Shown here: positions 42,098 through 50,629 of the stretch, piece by piece
Numbering within the stretch: position 1 is the first letter of the stretch
Layout of the letters: each line of letters opens with the position of its first letter
Source: Aminipila sp032051575
GTDB lineage: Bacteria > Bacillota > Clostridia > Peptostreptococcales > Anaerovoracaceae
Assembly (NCBI RefSeq): GCF_032051575.1
Contig: NZ_DAMBYD010000012.1
Coordinates: 1 to 64,000 of the forward strand
Length of the DNA: 64,000 bases
Direction of reading: 5' to 3'
Position numbers and translations under genes: made by a program
Notes under the pieces: generated by a model
Told to the model about the DNA's origin: nothing
Database searches by the model: none
Seen by the model: the letters and a program-made list of their open reading frames with translations, nothing else

Positions 42098-42873
42098 AAA
42101 GTTCTCCATTCCTTCAACAATGATTTTTTATCCGAGCTTTTCATCAGTGTTTCTCCAATTAGTACAGCATTAACCTTGTGTTTTTTTAATTCCTGAATGT
42201 GTTTAGAAGAATTTATGCCACTTTCTGATATATAAATTACATTGGGTGGCACAATGTATCTAAGTTCTATACAGTTAGAAAAATTCACTTGGAATGTCTT
42301 TAAGTTTCTATTATTTACTCCAATCATCCTCGCTCCTGCTTCTAATGATTTTAAAACTTCTTCTCTAGAGTGTGCCTCTACTAAAGCCGACAGTCCTAAA
42401 GAATCAGCAATCCTAATATATTGTTGAAGCTGTTCTTTATCCAATATAGAACTTATTAATAAGATTGCAGATGCTCCTATTATTTTGGATTCATAGATCT
42501 GGTAACTGTCAATAATAAAATCTTTTCTTAGTATGGGGACATTTACCTGTCTGCTTATTTCTTCAAGATATTGATTGTCCCCTAAGAAATACTGTGGTTC
42601 TGTCAGTAATGAAATACAGGATGCTCCAGCCTTCTCATAATCTTTAGCAATTTCTATGTAAGGAAAGTCCTCTACAATTATCCCCTTTGAAGGAGAAGCT
42701 TTTTTTACTTCACAGATAAAAGAAAGTTCATCCTTTCTTAATACTTCCTCAAAAACAAAATCCTCATCTGCAGGCATGCGCTCTGCAATTTTTTTTATTT
42801 TTTCCAAAGGTTCTTTTGTTTTCAAAACATCAACTCGTTTTCTTGTGCTTTCAACTATTTTATCAAGTATCAT
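42094..42873 (-). CDS. trpC: Indole-3-glycerol phosphate synthase
   Basis: TrpC closes the indole ring, releasing CO2. The 259-residue barrel has FICEVKKASPSKGII (catalytic Lys and Glu), ISLLTEPQYFLGDNQYLEEI, PILRKDFIID, GVNNRNLKTFQVN and SESGINSSKHIQEL. The start is ATG 42873, with TAGGAG eight bases ahead; a GTG three codons upstream overlaps that site. The gene overlaps trpF by 4 bp and follows trpD by 11 bp. Confidence 0.96.
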   Translation of the reverse strand: MILDKIVESTRKRVDVLKTKEPLEKIKKIAERMPADEDFVFEEVLRKDELSFICEVKKASPSKGIIVEDFPYIEIAKDYEKAGASCISLLTEPQYFLGDNQYLEEISRQVNVPILRKDFIIDSYQIYESKIIGASAILLISSILDKEQLQQYIRIADSLGLSALVEAHSREEVLKSLEAGARMIGVNNRNLKTFQVNFSNCIELRYIVPPNVIYISESGINSSKHIQELKKHKVNAVLIGETLMKSSDKKSLLKEWRTL

Positions 42874-42884
42874 GTTTATCACTC

Positions 42885-43892
42885 CTAGCGGTTAGATAAA
42901 GTAATAAACTTTTCTAACTGTTTCATGGCCATTCCAGTATTCAACATTTTTTCTGCCATCTCAATTCCTTCTTTTATTGATTCAACTTGTTGCGCTATGT
43001 ATAAAGCTGCTGCAGAATTTAATATTACTGCCTCTCTTTTGGGGCCCTTTTCTCCCAGCAAAATATTCTTTGTGATTTCTGCATTCTCCATTGGTGTACC
43101 ACCGAGTAAGTCTTGTTTCTTGCAACGTTGCAGCCCAAAATTTTCAGGAGAAATTTCATATTCACTGATTATCCCATCTCTTATTTCGCAGACAGTAGTA
43201 ATATCACTCACAGAGATTTCATCCAGCCCATCATTTCCATATACGACCATTCCATTATTAACGCCCAAGTTCAATAGAACTCTTGCCATAGGTTCAACCA
43301 AAGACTTATCATAAACCCCCATCAACTGCATCTTTGCACCTGCAGGGTTTGATAATGGCCCTAAGATATTAAATACTGTTCTTATACCAAGTTCTTTTCT
43401 TACAGAAGCAACATGCTTCATAGCAGTATGGTACGTCTGTGCAAATAGGAAGCAGATACCTATTTCCTTTAATATTTCGGCACTCTTTTCGGGCGTAATA
43501 TTTATATTTACCCCAAGAGCCTCTAGAACATCTGCCGCCCCACATTTACTAGAAGCAGCCCTGTTGCCATGCTTTGCCACAGGCACTCCAGCAGCTGAAA
43601 TCACAAGAGCCGAAGTTGTTGAAATGTTAAATGAATTAGAACCATCGCCTCCAGTTCCTACTATTTCAAGCACCTCCATTTCATGAGGTAATTTTACGCA
43701 ATGTTTTTTCATCCCCTGCGCTGACGCGGTTATTTCTTCAATGGTTTCCCCCTTCATACTCATAGCTGCTAAATATGCACTTTTTTGAATGTCACTTGCT
43801 TGTCCTCTCATGATTTCGTCCATCACATTTTCTGCCATGGTATAATCTAAATCTTCATTATTTACTAATTTACCAATTGCTTCTTTAATCAT
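42885..43892 (-). CDS. trpD: Anthranilate phosphoribosyltransferase
   Basis: TrpD adds phosphoribose from PRPP to anthranilate. The 335-residue protein has the PRPP motif VGTGGDGSNSFNIST, KHGNRAASSKCGAADVLEALG, the conserved HHA-like region TYHTAMKHVASVRKELGIRT and NILGPLSNPAGA. It overlaps trpG by 8 bp and ends 11 bp before the trpC start. AGAAGGGC precedes the ATG. Confidence 0.96.
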   Translation of the reverse strand: MIKEAIGKLVNNEDLDYTMAENVMDEIMRGQASDIQKSAYLAAMSMKGETIEEITASAQGMKKHCVKLPHEMEVLEIVGTGGDGSNSFNISTTSALVISAAGVPVAKHGNRAASSKCGAADVLEALGVNINITPEKSAEILKEIGICFLFAQTYHTAMKHVASVRKELGIRTVFNILGPLSNPAGAKMQLMGVYDKSLVEPMARVLLNLGVNNGMVVYGNDGLDEISVSDITTVCEIRDGIISEYEISPENFGLQRCKKQDLLGGTPMENAEITKNILLGEKGPKREAVILNSAAALYIAQQVESIKEGIEMAEKMLNTGMAMKQLEKFITLSNR

Positions 43893-44466
43893 ATTTCTGC
43901 CCTTCTTTCAAAAAATTTTTGATTATTATTTTTCCTTCCTCTGTCAAAATCGACTCTGGGTGAAATTGAAGTCCATAAACTTTATATTTAGTATGCTGCA
44001 ATGCCATTACTTCACCATCATAAGTCCTTGCTGTCACCTTTAATTCTTCTGGAAGACTTTCCCTTATTGCCGCTAAAGAATGATATCTGGCAACCTTTAT
44101 ATTTTTATTTAGTCCTTTAAATATAGGACTTTCCGTATCCAATGCCACCACAGATTGTTTTCCATGCATCAGCTCTTTTGCATAAGATACCGTTCCCCCA
44201 TAGGCTTCGCAAATGGCTTGATGTCCTAAACAAATTCCTAAAACCGGAATACTGGCGCCTAGTTTTCGAACAACTTCTATACAAATACCCGCTTCTGATG
44301 GTTTACCTGGTCCTGGTGATAATACAATATAGTCAGGCTTATACCCTTCTACTTCATCAACAGTTAATTCATCATTTCTGACAACTTTTATATTTTCTTC
44401 CAATGTGCCTATTAATTGATACAGGTTATATGAAAAGCTATCGTAGTTATCTATAAGTAATACCAT
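43885..44466 (-). CDS. trpG: Anthranilate synthase glutamine amidotransferase subunit
   Basis: TrpG supplies ammonia to TrpE. The 193-residue class I amidotransferase has IDNYDSFSYNLYQ, VLSPGPGKPSEAGI, the nucleophile Cys in VLGICLGHQAICEAYGG, and the catalytic His and Glu in LQFHPESILTEEG. Its start shares a base with the trpE stop (TAATG). GGAGGAG precedes the ATG. It is a stand-alone subunit, not fused to TrpD. Confidence 0.96.
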   Translation of the reverse strand: MVLLIDNYDSFSYNLYQLIGTLEENIKVVRNDELTVDEVEGYKPDYIVLSPGPGKPSEAGICIEVVRKLGASIPVLGICLGHQAICEAYGGTVSYAKELMHGKQSVVALDTESPIFKGLNKNIKVARYHSLAAIRESLPEELKVTARTYDGEVMALQHTKYKVYGLQFHPESILTEEGKIIIKNFLKEGQKYD

Positions 44467-45938
44467 TATTCTAACTCCTCCTTTGAAATTTCTAATGCAT
44501 CTATTACAGCCCTTGCCTTATTCAGACACTCCTCATATTCTCTTTCTGGAATACTATCAGCTACAATACCTGCTCCTGATCGAATAAATACTTTGCCATT
44601 TTTCTTAAAGGCCAGTCTTATGGCAATACATGTATCTAAATCTCCATTTAGTGCTAAGTACCCTATGGCGCCTCCATAAATTCCTCTTTTATTATCTTCT
44701 AACTGATTTATTATTTCACAGGCTCTAATTTTGGGTGCACCAGAAAGGGTTCCTGCTGGTAATATAGCAGTTACCGCATCTACAGCATCTCTGTCCTCGC
44801 TTATTTCTCCCTCCACAGTGGAGCCAATATGCATAACATGTGAAAATCTCTCAATCTGTAAATATTTCACTACATCAACCGATCCAAATTTACTTATTTT
44901 ACCTATATCATTTCTTCCCAAGTCAACAAGCATATTATGTTCAGCTAATTCCTTTTCATCGGATAATAATTCTTTCTCAAGTTCCAAGTCTTCCTCTGGA
45001 TTTTTCCCTCTTGGTCTTGTGCCTGCCAACGGGAAGGTACTTACTTTTCTATTTTCCAGTTTAACTAATGTTTCAGGAGAAGCTCCTGCCATTTCTATGT
45101 CATCACTGGAAAAGAAAAACATATATGGTGCTGGATTTATTGTTCTGATTACTCTGTATACATTTAATAAGCTACCTTGAATCTCTGCTTCAAATCGGTT
45201 GGAAAGAACCACTTGAAATATATTTCCTTGCCTTATATGCTCTTTTGCAATTTCAACCATCTGGCAATACTTTTCTTTACTAAATAAGGTTTTTATAGGT
45301 GATAACAATACTGGTGGTTCTTCATTAATTGATACTCCCTCTCTAATAATCAGCTTTAGTTTTTCAAGTTCCTCTAAGGCTTTTGTGTATGTTGTTTCTA
45401 TTTCCTCCACCCTGGCATTTACAATCAGGATAATCTTATGTCTAAAATTATCAAAAGCAATGACTTTGTCAAATAGCATTAAATCCACGTCTTTAAACTT
45501 CTCATCATCCGTAGGCTGAAGTTTTAGTGACGGTTCGCTGTATTTAATATAGTCATAAGAAAAATAACCAACCAATCCACCTGTAAAAGATGGTAAATAA
45601 TCTAACTTAGGACTTCTATTGTCTTCTAATATCTGCTTTAAGTAATAGTCCGGTTTATCTGTTTTAAACTTTCTTATTGTGCCGTTTTTAATTTCCATAT
45701 TTCCATTTACACAAGTCACCTCTAAAATTGGATTAAAACCTAAAAAAGTATATCTTCCTCGGTTTTTTATATCTTCATTACTTTCTAGTAGATAACAGTT
45801 TCTACTAATTTCTTTGAGTTTTTTTAAAACTTCTATTGGTGTACAGATATCTGAATATAACTCACAACTAATAGGTATTACTTTAAATTTCTTCATATCT
45901 GCAATGCTTTTAGCTTCATTCAGTGATGGTTTATACAT
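44466..45938 (-). CDS. trpE: Anthranilate synthase component I
   Basis: TrpE makes anthranilate from chorismate and ammonia. The 490-residue protein has the N-terminal regulatory region with LLESNEDIKNRGRYTFLGF (part of the tryptophan feedback site) and SFTGGLVGYFSYDYIKY. The chorismate-binding motifs are GASPETLVKLENRKVSTFPL, LPAGTLSGAPKIRACEII and YGGAIGYLALNGD. It is the first gene of the operon, about 60 bp after the terminator of the tryptophan T-box, and is well placed behind GAGGAGG. Confidence 0.97.
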   Translation of the reverse strand: MYKPSLNEAKSIADMKKFKVIPISCELYSDICTPIEVLKKLKEISRNCYLLESNEDIKNRGRYTFLGFNPILEVTCVNGNMEIKNGTIRKFKTDKPDYYLKQILEDNRSPKLDYLPSFTGGLVGYFSYDYIKYSEPSLKLQPTDDEKFKDVDLMLFDKVIAFDNFRHKIILIVNARVEEIETTYTKALEELEKLKLIIREGVSINEEPPVLLSPIKTLFSKEKYCQMVEIAKEHIRQGNIFQVVLSNRFEAEIQGSLLNVYRVIRTINPAPYMFFFSSDDIEMAGASPETLVKLENRKVSTFPLAGTRPRGKNPEEDLELEKELLSDEKELAEHNMLVDLGRNDIGKISKFGSVDVVKYLQIERFSHVMHIGSTVEGEISEDRDAVDAVTAILPAGTLSGAPKIRACEIINQLEDNKRGIYGGAIGYLALNGDLDTCIAIRLAFKKNGKVFIRSGAGIVADSIPEREYEECLNKARAVIDALEISKEELE

Positions 45939-45994
45939 TTTTTACCTCCTCATCAAAACACAAAATCATGACTTTCATTCTGCTTTTTGAATAC

Positions 45995-46290
45995 AAAAAA
46001 CTCGCCCTCAATGTCATAAAGACATCAAGGACGAGCTTATAAATTTAAATCAAAAACAGCCCGCGGTACCACCTTGCTTTGCGATAAACCACACTCTTAG
46101 CAGAATACTATCATATTCCCGGCAACTAACGTATGCCAACACGTCATAGAATACTCAGCACTAGGTGCCTTTGACTATGCCCTCAACGGTCCATTTAATA
46201 AGCTGCGTTCCACCTGGATTCCAGCTGCCCAGGCTCTCTGTAGGTGCACGATTTATTTTTATCTCCGCCTCATCGGTTTAAATATTCAAT
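45995..46290 (-). promoter_or_regulatory. T-box leader of the trp operon, tryptophan specifier
   Basis: On the minus strand Stem I elements (CAGAGAGCC and the following AGCTGGAATCCAGGTGG) lead to a specifier loop AAATGGACC near 46193, giving TGG (Trp). The T-box core AGGTGGTACCGCGGGCT is at about 46074-46058. A terminator stem at 46035-46001, with arms CTCGTCCTTGATGTC and GACATTGAGGGCGAG, is followed by TTTTTTG. Uncharged tRNA-Trp should open the operon. It fills most of the 490-bp gap before the PrcB-like gene. Confidence 0.95.
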
Positions 46291-46313
46291 TTTTTTAACT
46301 ATCTTGTTTGTTA

Positions 46314-46342
46314 TTATTACATAACTATTGTACTCTTGTCAA
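46314..46342 (-). promoter_or_regulatory. SigA-type promoter of the trp operon
   Basis: On the minus strand the full consensus TTGACA (46342-46337) and TAATAA (46319-46314) are 17 bp apart. The transcript would start about 20 nt ahead of the T-box Stem I. Confidence 0.88.
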
Positions 46343-46429
46343 TTGTTTTTTTGTAATTTTTCACAAATCATACCACTATGTACTGTTATTATACACAAAA
46401 CACATCACTTATAAGATTCAAATCAGTTA

Positions 46430-46903
46430 TTATTTATATTGCACCCTAAGTTCTATCTGATCAGGCAATTGGGTTAATTCAGTTTCTGCTACCTTTAATG
46501 GATATGTCAGGATCTGAGTTAGCGCCACACCTGGTTCGGGATCTGCAAAATTTGCATAAACAGCCAAACTGGTTACACCATCTTTTTCCTCTACAACCAT
46601 CTTATCAATATTAAGGTCAAAACCAGATGTAGGCTTTTCACCTCTTGAGACAAGTACGTATACCTTATCATCTACCATACATGCAAGAGCTCTTTCTAAG
46701 TCCCTGTATTCTGGTATAACCTGGCCTACGATGTCCTGAGGGATATCTTTGTCTCCTAGTACTTTAAATTCTACTGCCTTATCCCCATTAAAATAATTCA
46801 TAGCAAATAAGCCCACTGAAACCATTAAAACTAAAACTATAATTCCTATAAAAACTTTTTTCCCCGGCCTTTTTAGCTTTTTCAAAATCTTATTCTCGCT
46901 CAC
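46430..46903 (-). CDS. Membrane-anchored PrcB-like protein
   Basis: This 157-residue protein has a basic N-terminus and one membrane segment (KVFIGIIVLVLMVSVGLFAM). The outward domain has VYVLVSRGEKPTSGFDLNID and VYANFADPEPGVALTQ, which resemble the PrcB C-terminal domain found with secreted serine proteases. The start codon is GTG 46903, with GGGAG nine bases upstream. It could modulate an extracellular protease. The S41 protease in this window is 17 kb away, so no direct partner is implied. Confidence 0.75.
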   Translation of the reverse strand: MSENKILKKLKRPGKKVFIGIIVLVLMVSVGLFAMNYFNGDKAVEFKVLGDKDIPQDIVGQVIPEYRDLERALACMVDDKVYVLVSRGEKPTSGFDLNIDKMVVEEKDGVTSLAVYANFADPEPGVALTQILTYPLKVAETELTQLPDQIELRVQYK

Positions 46904-47009
46904 AATAAAAAACTCCCTTCGCCTGTAAATCTTCGTAATCTTCCGATATACAAAAATCTATTCACAAAGGGAGACAAATATTCGTTTATTTTTATTTTTA
47001 CAGTTTTAA

Positions 47010-47936
47010 TTACAGAGATTTAACTGCTGCTATTATATCTGCTGCTGTCATCCCATACTTTTCCTTTAGTTCATCCGGTTTTCCTGATTCCCCAAAAGTA
47101 TCCTTTTGCCCTACAAATGCCATCTTTACAGGAGCATGCTGAGTAACCACTTCTGCAACTGCTGAACCAAGACCGCCAATTACGGAATGTTCTTCAACAG
47201 TAACGATTCCCTTTGTTTCTGTGGCAGCCTTAATGATAATTTCCTGATCAATAGGCTTAATTGTGTGCATATCAATTACTCTTATATGAATACCATCTTT
47301 TGCAAGAGCATCTGCAGCCATTAAGGCCTCATTTACCATAATACCTGTTGCAATAACCGTATAATCTTTACCCTCTTTTATACAGTTACCTTTTCCTATT
47401 TCAATGGTTGAATTTTCATTATAAATCATAGGAACTGCTGCCCTGCCAAGTCTGATGTATACAGGTCCGACAAACGCAACCGCCTGTCTGATTAATTCTT
47501 TTGCAGAAACACCATCTCCAGGATTAATTACAGTCATGCCTGGGATAGTTCTCATCAAAGCCATATCCTCAAAGGTCTGATGGCTGGCACCATCTTCACC
47601 TACTGTAATACCTGCGTGAGTAGCACAAATCTTAACATTGGCATGAGGATATCCAATGGAATTTCTGATTATTTCAAATGCTCTCCCTGCTGCAAACATT
47701 GCAAAAGTGCTTGCACATACAATTTTTCCTGACATAGCAAGACCTGTTGCTGCACCATATAAATTTTGTTCTGCAATACCCATATTTAAAAATCTTTCAG
47801 GGAAGTTCTTACCAAAATCTGCAGTCATCGTTGATTTTGAAAGGTCTGCATCCATTACTACTAAATTATCATATTTCTGTCCAAGCTCTACAAGTACTTG
47901 ACCATAAGCCTGTCTAGTTGCCATTTTTTCTGCCAT
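47010..47936 (-). CDS. Transketolase, C-terminal subunit
   Basis: This is half of a split transketolase, which exchanges two-carbon units in the pentose phosphate pathway. The 308-residue subunit has the pyrimidine-binding domain with VVMDADLSKSTMTADFG, NMGIAEQNLYGAATGLA and ATHAGITVGEDGASHQTFED, then the C-terminal domain RVIDMHTIKPIDQE. The start is ATG 47936, at a TAATG junction with the upstream subunit, with GGAGG nine bases ahead; an ATG two codons earlier sits too close to that site. Confidence 0.94.
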   Translation of the reverse strand: MAEKMATRQAYGQVLVELGQKYDNLVVMDADLSKSTMTADFGKNFPERFLNMGIAEQNLYGAATGLAMSGKIVCASTFAMFAAGRAFEIIRNSIGYPHANVKICATHAGITVGEDGASHQTFEDMALMRTIPGMTVINPGDGVSAKELIRQAVAFVGPVYIRLGRAAVPMIYNENSTIEIGKGNCIKEGKDYTVIATGIMVNEALMAADALAKDGIHIRVIDMHTIKPIDQEIIIKAATETKGIVTVEEHSVIGGLGSAVAEVVTQHAPVKMAFVGQKDTFGESGKPDELKEKYGMTAADIIAAVKSL

Positions 47937-48754
47937 TACCATTCACCTCCCAATTCTTCTACTGCCTTCTTAGCTTCTTCATCACTTGGGGCTTTTCCGT
48001 GCCATCCAGGATTATCCTCCATAAAGGATACCCCCTTACCTTTTACCGTCTTTGCGATAATTACAGTTGGCTTACCCTCTGTATTTCTTGCCTTATTAAA
48101 TGCTTCAACAATTTCATCAAAGTTATGTCCATCAATGTAAAGAACATTCCAGCCAAAACTTCTAAATTTTTCATCTACAGGAGAAACCGTCATTACATCT
48201 TCATTTTTTCCATCTATCTGAAGTCCATTCCAGTCTAAGATAGCCGTTAAATTGTCAAGGCCATAATGTGCTGCAGACATGGCTGCTTCCCAAACAATTC
48301 CCTCCTGGATTTCTCCATCTCCAAGAAGTACATAAATTCTTCCCTCATTGTTATCCATTCTGTTTGCAAGTGCCATACCTACTGAAACAGAAAAACCCTG
48401 TCCTAATGAGCCCGTTGACATTTCAATCCCAGGAACTTTCTTCATATCAGGATGTCCCTGTAGCTTTGAGCCCATTTTGCGAAGTGTCAGTAAATCCTCT
48501 TTAGGGAAAAATCCCTTTTCAGCCAAAGCTGCATACTGAACAGGAGCTGCATGGCCCTTTGAAAGAATAAACTTATCTCTGGTTAACATCTTTGGATTCT
48601 TCGGATCTATGTTCATTTCACGAAAATATAATGCAGTAACAATATCTGTAGCGGAAAGCGAACCACCTGGGTGGCCTGACCCTGCTGCGTGAATTGATCT
48701 AATTATATCAATTCTAATGTTCTGAGCGATTTCCTTTAATTCTGGATATTTCAT
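47936..48754 (-). CDS. Transketolase, N-terminal subunit
   Basis: This 272-residue subunit binds thiamine diphosphate: HAAGSGHPGGSLSATDIVTA, LSKGHAAPVQYAALAEKG, GSLGQGFSVSVGMALA and the metal-binding VLLGDGEIQEGIVWEA to LDWNGLQIDG. It pairs with the C-terminal subunit just downstream, with overlapping stop and start. AAGGAGGCG precedes the ATG. Both follow the TagA-type glycosyltransferase gene by 22 bp, so they may be cotranscribed with the wall-polymer genes. Confidence 0.95.
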   Translation of the reverse strand: MKYPELKEIAQNIRIDIIRSIHAAGSGHPGGSLSATDIVTALYFREMNIDPKNPKMLTRDKFILSKGHAAPVQYAALAEKGFFPKEDLLTLRKMGSKLQGHPDMKKVPGIEMSTGSLGQGFSVSVGMALANRMDNNEGRIYVLLGDGEIQEGIVWEAAMSAAHYGLDNLTAILDWNGLQIDGKNEDVMTVSPVDEKFRSFGWNVLYIDGHNFDEIVEAFNKARNTEGKPTVIIAKTVKGKGVSFMEDNPGWHGKAPSDEEAKKAVEELGGEW

Positions 48755-48776
48755 ATTACTCGCCTCCTTATTGCGA

Positions 48777-49532
48777 TTATTTCTTACCTTTTGCTATGAC
48801 CTTAACCATGAATAATGGTAGTTGTGCCATTCTTTTATATCTACTAGGTTCCTGTATAAACCTGTAAAGCCATTCTAAACCATGTTCCTGATAAAACTTA
48901 GGAGCACGTTTTACCGTCCCTGCCCATACATCAAGGCTTCCACCTACACCAATTCCTGCACGAATATTAATAAATTCATTTCTATGTTCATAAATAAATT
49001 TTTCCTGTTTAGGTGCACCAAGAGCAGCACATAAGAAGTCTGCACCAGATTCGTTAATTTCTTTAACTAAATCGGCTTCCTCATGTTTTTTAAAATATCC
49101 ATCATGAGTACCTGCAATCTTAAGGTTAGGATATTTAATAAGCATATTTTCTCCTGCCAGCTCTGCCACTGATGGTCTTTCTTCATTGGCAGGCTTACTG
49201 CCAAGTAAATATATGGATTTTCCATTTTTATCCAAATATTCTAATATGCTACTTAAAAAATCAACTCCAGTAACTCTTTCATTTAGTGGTAATCCAATTA
49301 TCTTAGATGCATACACAAGTCCTATTCCATCAGGTATAATAAGACCTGCTTCTTCTATAAGCATTTTCAATTCTTGGTCCTTGGTGGCATTCATTATTAT
49401 TTCAGAGTTAGGCGTTACAATTAAATCACAACCTGGCTTATCCATAAGCCCTTTAAATATTTCCATAGCCTGTTGATTATTAACCATATCAACAGGTACA
49501 TCTAAAATCCTTATTCGCTTGCTATCTTCCAT
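48777..49532 (-). CDS. WecG/TagA/CpsF-family glycosyltransferase
   Basis: This 251-residue membrane-associated enzyme belongs to the GT26 family, which adds N-acetylmannosamine (or a related sugar) to undecaprenyl-diphosphate-linked GlcNAc in wall polymer synthesis. It has IVTPNSEIIMNATKD, GIGLVYASKIIGLPLNERVT with the catalytic Asp in GVDFL, ADFLCAALGAPKQEKFIYEH and GVGGSLDVWAGTVKRAP. Its start overlaps the csaB stop by one base. This and csaB point to a pyruvylated secondary wall polymer that anchors S-layer proteins. Confidence 0.92.
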   Translation of the reverse strand: MEDSKRIRILDVPVDMVNNQQAMEIFKGLMDKPGCDLIVTPNSEIIMNATKDQELKMLIEEAGLIIPDGIGLVYASKIIGLPLNERVTGVDFLSSILEYLDKNGKSIYLLGSKPANEERPSVAELAGENMLIKYPNLKIAGTHDGYFKKHEEADLVKEINESGADFLCAALGAPKQEKFIYEHRNEFINIRAGIGVGGSLDVWAGTVKRAPKFYQEHGLEWLYRFIQEPSRYKRMAQLPLFMVKVIAKGKK

Positions 49533-50629
49533 TATTTCTCCATTATCTTTTTAATCATTTCCTCATTTGTGTCAAGTGCCTTTGTTAAATTTATAAGTTT
49601 TTCCTGCACTCTATTTTTAAGCACTTCCTTATGCTGCATAATTTTATTAAATTCATCTATAAAATCCTGATTATTAAAGTCATAAATGGAGCACATTGCT
49701 TTCATTCCAATTGACTTCATAAATGAATTTATTTTAGGATCATATGAAATCCCAATCATAGGGACATTCATAATGGCTGAATGGATTAACGCATGTAATC
49801 TAACTCCTACAAGTAAATCCATATTTCCTATTATACTAAGCATTTCATTGGTCAAATATTTATGTTTAATAGAATAAACCTTATCACCCAAGCGATTTTC
49901 TATTTCTTCTATAACACTTACATCTTCTGAGAAATGAAAAGGAATCAAAACAATTTGAGCATTCTGCTCTTGTATAAGTCTTTCCATGGCTATACAAAGT
50001 TCGTCAACAAATTCACTATTCAGTTTACGCTCTCTTATGGCAAACCCTACTGTTAACTGTTCTTTATTTATTTTGATACCTTCTTTACGAAGTATCTCTT
50101 CTCCTATTATAAGTGGTGCACGCTTTATCCTAAGCACAGGATCAGCTGTAACTACTACTTTATCAACGTCTACACCAATTTCTGCTAAAAACTCTTTGGA
50201 GGCCTCATCCCTTACAACAATCCCACTAACCTTTGATAAGGTTCTAGCGGTTAGTGTCCTGTTTAAAGTAGAATTTATAGGGCCAATCCCCTGACTATAA
50301 ATAAATATTTTTTTTCTAAATAACTGAGCCATCCACATTATAATAAGATAATATAAAATGCTTTTCTTACTGGTAACATCTTGTAAAAGACTTCCTCCAC
50401 CACTAATAAGTAAATCAGACTTTCTGACAGCACCAACAATGCTTTTTATTGATTTTCTGTTTACTGATTTTACTCCATATTTTTCAGCTGTAGATACAGG
50501 GTCTTGTGACAATACTGTGATTTCAATATTCTCAAGTCGGTCTTGCAAATTGTCAACAACTGCCCGCAAGATGGATTCATCACCTATATTATTGAATCCA
50601 TAATACCCTGAAATTAAAACCTTATACAT
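49532..50629 (-). CDS. csaB: Polysaccharide pyruvyl transferase CsaB
   Basis: CsaB adds a pyruvyl ketal to a wall polysaccharide, which then binds SLH-domain proteins. The 365-residue protein has KVLISGYYGFNNIGDESILR, DLLISGGGSLLQDVTSKKS, YSQGIGPINSTLNR, LVGVRLHALIHSAIMNVPMI and GISYDPKINSFM, all typical. It overlaps DUF5693 upstream by one base and the TagA-type gene downstream by one base, so the three are translationally coupled. No SLH-domain protein is seen in the window. Confidence 0.95.
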   Translation of the reverse strand: MYKVLISGYYGFNNIGDESILRAVVDNLQDRLENIEITVLSQDPVSTAEKYGVKSVNRKSIKSIVGAVRKSDLLISGGGSLLQDVTSKKSILYYLIIMWMAQLFRKKIFIYSQGIGPINSTLNRTLTARTLSKVSGIVVRDEASKEFLAEIGVDVDKVVVTADPVLRIKRAPLIIGEEILRKEGIKINKEQLTVGFAIRERKLNSEFVDELCIAMERLIQEQNAQIVLIPFHFSEDVSVIEEIENRLGDKVYSIKHKYLTNEMLSIIGNMDLLVGVRLHALIHSAIMNVPMIGISYDPKINSFMKSIGMKAMCSIYDFNNQDFIDEFNKIMQHKEVLKNRVQEKLINLTKALDTNEEMIKKIMEK